A DNA stretch of 33,938 nucleotides, from positions 1 through 33,938 of the IMG/VR virus record IMGVR_UViG_3300021389_000080, one strand, 5' to 3'. Shown here piece by piece: positions 31,173 through 33,938 of this stretch. The notes under the pieces are model-generated. The model was given only the letters and a program-made list of their open reading frames with translations, was not told where the DNA came from and did not search any database. A program made the translations under genes and the position numbers. Position 1 is the first letter of the stretch. The number at the start of each line of letters is the position of its first letter. Source of the stretch: a virus.

Positions 31173-31976
31173 TTAAAATCTTAACCATTTAGGAGAATAA
31201 TATAATCCTAATCCGATTGATGGACCAGTACTTATTACTTGATTGTTGTTTAGATTGATTCCATAACCGATACCAATCCCTACTGACCATCCTCCTTTCA
31301 TTTTAGGTTTTTGATTTAATCTTGTATTTATAAGGTTTATATTTTCTATATTACTAAAAGTTAATCCTGGATATGATGTAGAAATTTTTAATTGATCTGC
31401 TCCGTTTATTCTTTCTATAGCTGCTAATAAACTAATCGTATGTTCGATATCAAAAGAAGCATTTCCATAATTTAATCCGGTATCGTGTCTTGTTATCAAC
31501 ATATTACCCATTAAATTTCTAGAATTACCATTACCAAAATCATCAAACTTAGAAAATGTTAATTTAGTTGTCGTTGAATCCACTTCAGATGATGTTACGT
31601 TAGCCAATAAACTATCTTTGATATCTATATCAGCTGATAAAAGAGTATTAACTTTGTTTAAATCCTTATTTAAATTAAGAGCCTTTCTGTATTTTAAAAC
31701 CAATTCATTTTGATCATCCTTTAAATCATTTATATCAAATTCATAAGATCTTATCTTAGATATCAAATTGCCGTTTTCTGCTATTAATTGATTAACAGAA
31801 TCTTTTGATGCTAAATAATTATTAAAATTACGATCAGAAGTTTCTTGAACTAATTCTAATTCTTGTTTTAAATTTTCAGTTTGATTACACTGTCTTAAAA
31901 ACAATAAAACAAAAAGAGCACCCAATACAAATGTAAGGGTGTTCTTATTACTTAATATGTTTTTAAAATTTATCAC
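31173..31976 (-). CDS. Inner-membrane anchor, coiled coil and beta C-terminus; possible unimolecular spanin
   Basis: Residues 12-28 (NTLTFVLGALFVLLFLR) are a single membrane helix near the N-terminus. Residues 32-125 form a coiled coil in the periplasm (ETSDRNFNNYLASKDSVNQL, then LKDDQNELVLKYRKALNL). The C-terminus GGWSVGIGIGYGI and GPSIGLGLYYSPKWLRF is a pair of amphipathic strands ending in Phe, like the signal that outer-membrane barrel proteins show to the assembly machinery. A protein joining both membranes fits a spanin, which fuses them at lysis. Start codon is GTG (31974-31976), with no in-frame ATG nearby. Similar designs occur in Bacteroidota phages. A tail or adhesion role cannot be excluded. 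Confidence 0.5.
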   Translation of the reverse strand: MINFKNILSNKNTLTFVLGALFVLLFLRQCNQTENLKQELELVQETSDRNFNNYLASKDSVNQLIAENGNLISKIRSYEFDINDLKDDQNELVLKYRKALNLNKDLNKVNTLLSADIDIKDSLLANVTSSEVDSTTTKLTFSKFDDFGNGNSRNLMGNMLITRHDTGLNYGNASFDIEHTISLLAAIERINGADQLKISTSYPGLTFSNIENINLINTRLNQKPKMKGGWSVGIGIGYGINLNNNQVISTGPSIGLGLYYSPKWLRF

Positions 31977-31996
31977 TTTCTATTTTTCTTTTAAAT

Positions 31997-33466
31997 TTAT
32001 CTAAATTCTTCAAGTGTAGGGTCTCCACCGTCTTTATCATCAATAACAAAATCATTTTCTGCATTATGTACTAATATACCGTTAGCAAAATAAACATCTT
32101 CAGATTCTACGTCAATTGACCATGTTGAAAATGGTTGTGCAGTTTTTACCAACGATTTAGTGTTAACTAAAATCCATTGAGAATCTTCATTTAGCATAAA
32201 TTCTCCTACGTTTACGTCACTTGCCTTTTTCCAAGAAACCATATTATTGACATCTTTAATTAAAACAGGGTGTTCAAATGTTATTTTAAGAGAACCTTCA
32301 TTGAAATTATAATAAGAAGAATATGTGTCCACTGTGACATTAGTAACTTCTACTGATGTAAATTCACCTTCAAGATTATCTACATGAGAAGACCATTCTC
32401 TATATGCATCTTCAGAACCATCATAACCATTGATATCATAAGATAACAAGATATCACCTATTTGTATGTTTTCAATTGCTTTAGTTTCGCCATTTGCTAA
32501 TGTAATCATTTCACCAGCTACGTGACATCCGCCTCCGCCGCCTCCGCCGCCTCCGGTATACGAAGTAGTTGCTGTTGGAACTGGCGTTGGACTTAGTGTA
32601 GCAATAGGTGTTGCACTTAGTGTAGTAATAGGTGTTGGAGCCGGTGTTACAGGTATCGTAGGGAATGGCGTTGGCTCTATTACTAGTGATGTACCTTGTG
32701 ATAAAGTTACACCTAAAGTATATCTAATATTACTATTATCTGGGTGTGCAATAACAAGAGGTTCTAGAATAATACTTGTAGGGAATTTTGCTCCTCCGTT
32801 AAGACTAGTGATTATACAACTTCCTACTACATTTCCAAATATATTAGTACCGTATACAAATTGTACGCTATATCCGGAATCCTTAGATATTATAGTAGGT
32901 ACTTGATTGGTAGTTGTTGCCGTATCCGTGTAACTAAAGCTCTTAGTTACTGAAGACCCTGGCCCGTTATTAAAATCATCCAAAGTAACGCTCGTGACAT
33001 TAACACCGTTATCATTAATAACGACTGATAGAGTCGGTACTGGTGTTGCAGCTACTGTAGGCACTGGCGTTGCAGCTACTGTAGGCACTGGTGTTGGAGC
33101 CGCAGTAGGCACTGGTGTTGGAGCCGCAGTAGGCACTGGTGTTGGAGCTGCAGTAGGCACTGGTGTTGGAGCTGCAGTAGGCGCAGGCGTTGCAGTTGGA
33201 GCCGCAGTTGGAGCAGGTGTTGCAGTTGGTGTAATAACTGTATTACCAGCTTGAGTCACTTCAATAGTATCAATTGTACTTGTGTTAGCATGTCTAACAG
33301 TAAGCGTTGCGTTTCTGGCAACACCCGAATTAGGCGCCACTGTAATTGTCCAATCATCAGTAGTTCCCACCCTTACGATTGTAATCCAATCGGGTGGTGT
33401 ATCCCATGAATATGAAGTCCCTAAAGGTGTGATATTCACTGTTCTTATGTATTCGTTTGCTGCCAT
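31997..33466 (-). CDS. BACON-like, Pro/Thr-repeat adhesin with C-terminal Hint (intein-like) domain
   Basis: Domains in order: residues 1-75 BACON-like (WDTPPDWITIVRVG, then TIEVTQAGN), common in Bacteroidota carbohydrate-binding proteins; about 80-145 a Pro/Thr/Ala repeat with 8-residue unit; about 146-260 a beta domain; about 262-302 a second Pro/Thr stretch; 305-313 nine glycines; 314-468 a Hint domain; 469-489 an acidic tail. The Hint residues are present: C314 in GCHVAGEMITLANGETKAIE, T396 and H399 in TFEHP, and H467-N468 in ILVHN. The +1 residue is Ala (A469), not Cys/Ser/Thr, so cleavage is more likely than splicing. No endonuclease is inserted. It may be cut into a stalk and a short tail on the virion, or linked to another molecule. 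Confidence 0.85.
   Translation of the reverse strand: MAANEYIRTVNITPLGTSYSWDTPPDWITIVRVGTTDDWTITVAPNSGVARNATLTVRHANTSTIDTIEVTQAGNTVITPTATPAPTAAPTATPAPTAAPTPVPTAAPTPVPTAAPTPVPTAAPTPVPTVAATPVPTVAATPVPTLSVVINDNGVNVTSVTLDDFNNGPGSSVTKSFSYTDTATTTNQVPTIISKDSGYSVQFVYGTNIFGNVVGSCIITSLNGGAKFPTSIILEPLVIAHPDNSNIRYTLGVTLSQGTSLVIEPTPFPTIPVTPAPTPITTLSATPIATLSPTPVPTATTSYTGGGGGGGGGCHVAGEMITLANGETKAIENIQIGDILLSYDINGYDGSEDAYREWSSHVDNLEGEFTSVEVTNVTVDTYSSYYNFNEGSLKITFEHPVLIKDVNNMVSWKKASDVNVGEFMLNEDSQWILVNTKSLVKTAQPFSTWSIDVESEDVYFANGILVHNAENDFVIDDKDGGDPTLEEFR
33033..33230 (-). repeat. 24-bp tandem repeat coding for Pro/Thr/Ala units
   Basis: About eight units of 24 bp (8 codons, for example ACPTPVPT-type with Ala-Ala-Pro-Thr-Pro-Val-Pro-Thr), with one-base variants (gccgca/gctgca, ggtgtt/ggcgtt). 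Units are nearly identical at DNA level, so slippage or recombination could change copy number without frameshift. The same unit occurs at 33779-33938. Confidence 0.9.
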
Positions 33467-33505
33467 TTTTATATTTATGTTTTTATATTTATCTTGTTTT
33501 TATTT

Positions 33506-33937
33506 TTATGATGATGGGCTTCCTCCACCTGTACCACATAATTGAGAAGCAGTAGTACTACCACCCGAAGAACTTGTGATTAACCATGATATAGACCCGT
33601 TAGAATACCATCCGAATGGCATAAGACTATCCCATGTTGTTAAATTCATATCAGTCCAAAAGACTGAAGAAGTAGATAGTATAGCGTCATTACTCCATAA
33701 TGTATATTTTATAGATAATTCACCACATGCTGAACTGCTAGAACTGGAATTAAAACTTAATCTATGACTATAAGAAGTAACTGGTACTGGCGTTGCAGCT
33801 ACTGTAGGCACTGGCGTTGGAACTGGCGTTGCAGCTACTGTAGGCACTGGCGTTGCAGCTACTGTAGGCACTGGCGTTGGAACCGGTGTATATGCTACTG
33901 TAGGCACTAGCGTTGGAACTGGCGTTGCAGCTACTGT
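33506..33937 (-). CDS. Second Pro/Thr-repeat adhesin-like protein, 5' end beyond window
   Basis: The reading frame is open to the window edge, so only the last 143 codons or so are seen. The visible N-terminal part consists of TVAATPVPT-type repeats, the same as in the next gene. The C-terminal part (about 90 residues) is Ser/Thr-rich and beta-like (RLSFNSSSSSSACGELSIKY, then PFGWYSNGSISW), with two Cys that could pair, and ends in a Gly/Ser tail. No catalytic motif is visible. It is probably a fibre or capsid decoration protein. A GTG at 33905-33907 is in frame but repeats continue upstream, so the real start is further out. A 39-nt A/T-rich gap with two near-matches to TATAAATA separates it from the Hint gene. 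Confidence 0.7.
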   Translation of the reverse strand, partial: TVAATPVPTLVPTVAYTPVPTPVPTVAATPVPTVAATPVPTPVPTVAATPVPVTSYSHRLSFNSSSSSSACGELSIKYTLWSNDAILSTSSVFWTDMNLTTWDSLMPFGWYSNGSISWLITSSSGGSTTASQLCGTGGGSPSS

Positions 33938-33938
33938 A
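33779..33938 (-). repeat. 24-bp tandem repeat array, continues past window edge
   Basis: Units such as actggcgttgcagctactg plus taggc repeat about six times to the edge of the window, some shortened to 12 bp. They are the same family as the array at 33033-33230, which lies in the adjacent gene about 550 bp away. Confidence 0.88.

Noticed and set aside
31320-31335. TATAAATA-type late promoter match on the minus strand
   Set aside because: It is an exact T4-like octamer but lies inside the coding region of the spanin-like gene with no gene start close downstream; expected by chance in AT-rich DNA.
33033-33230. CRISPR-like array
   Set aside because: The 24-bp repeats are directly joined with no spacers, stay in frame and encode Pro/Thr units of a surface protein.
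32994-33254. Plus-strand open frame made of VGTGVGAA-type repeats
   Set aside because: It is the complement of the Pro/Thr repeat of the Hint-domain gene; long open frames on both strands are expected over a GC-rich 24-bp repeat. No plus-strand gene is otherwise supported in the window.

Overview
This window looks like part of a large T4-related myophage that infects a member of the Bacteroidota, probably a marine flavobacterium. The T4 link comes from recognisable homologues of UvsX, UvsY, UvsW, gp32, gp61, gp43, gp45, gp56 and NrdA/NrdB. The host inference rests on three things: a BACON-like domain in an adhesin-like protein, gene starts preceded by A-rich leaders instead of Shine-Dalgarno sequences, and AT-rich composition. 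Every supported gene is on the minus strand, so transcription runs from high to low coordinates. Families were assigned by reading motifs only; no database search was run.

Layout in transcription order. (1) 33938-28541: virion proteins. These include two neighbouring proteins sharing Pro/Thr-rich 24-nt repeats (one with a BACON-like domain and a C-terminal Hint domain), a spanin-like envelope protein, a large structural protein and a tail-tube-like protein. (2) 28520-27169: a small glycine-zipper protein with a capsid-targeting-like leader, a RuvC-like resolvase and a 58-aa gene. (3) 27088-22944: gp32 SSB, gp61-type primase, a 73-aa gene, UvsY and UvsW. (4) 22908-15459: five large or small proteins, several starting with a short peptide like the T4 capsid-targeting sequence. 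Two of them are ligase-type nucleotidyltransferases, one fused to an NMNAT domain. (5) 15364-14562: small genes and a duplicated terminator/leader cassette. (6) 14469-8489: a probable DNA-base hypermodification operon. It holds a helical protein, an SGNH-like protein, a 54-aa gene, two aGPT-Pplase/amino-acid:DNA-transferase-like proteins, a LOG-family protein, a fold-type II PLP-like protein and a gp56 dCTPase/dUTPase. (7) 8489-1: DNA polymerase N-terminal half, NrdB, NrdA, a hairpin-rich non-coding stretch, a membrane coiled-coil protein, sliding clamp, DNA polymerase C-terminal half, two small genes and UvsX.

Regulation visible in the sequence. Six intergenic sites share the pattern (T)GAAAC-17 nt-TATAAT (one has TTAAAC), and a weaker one lies before uvsX. 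Two of them sit directly behind strong intrinsic terminators, which separates the transcription units cleanly. A second motif, close to GATATATAAT, lies before several head-protein genes.

How the genes may work together. NrdA/B and gp56 shape the dNTP pool. The split polymerase, clamp, primase and SSB copy the genome, and UvsX/Y/W with the RuvC-like enzyme recombine it. The 8.5-14.5 kb cluster probably edits bases after synthesis. The capsid-targeted proteins are candidates for delivery into the cell with the DNA. No stretch over 300 bases lacks a gene; the longest non-coding stretch (3866-4105) is filled with promoters, terminators and consecutive hairpins.
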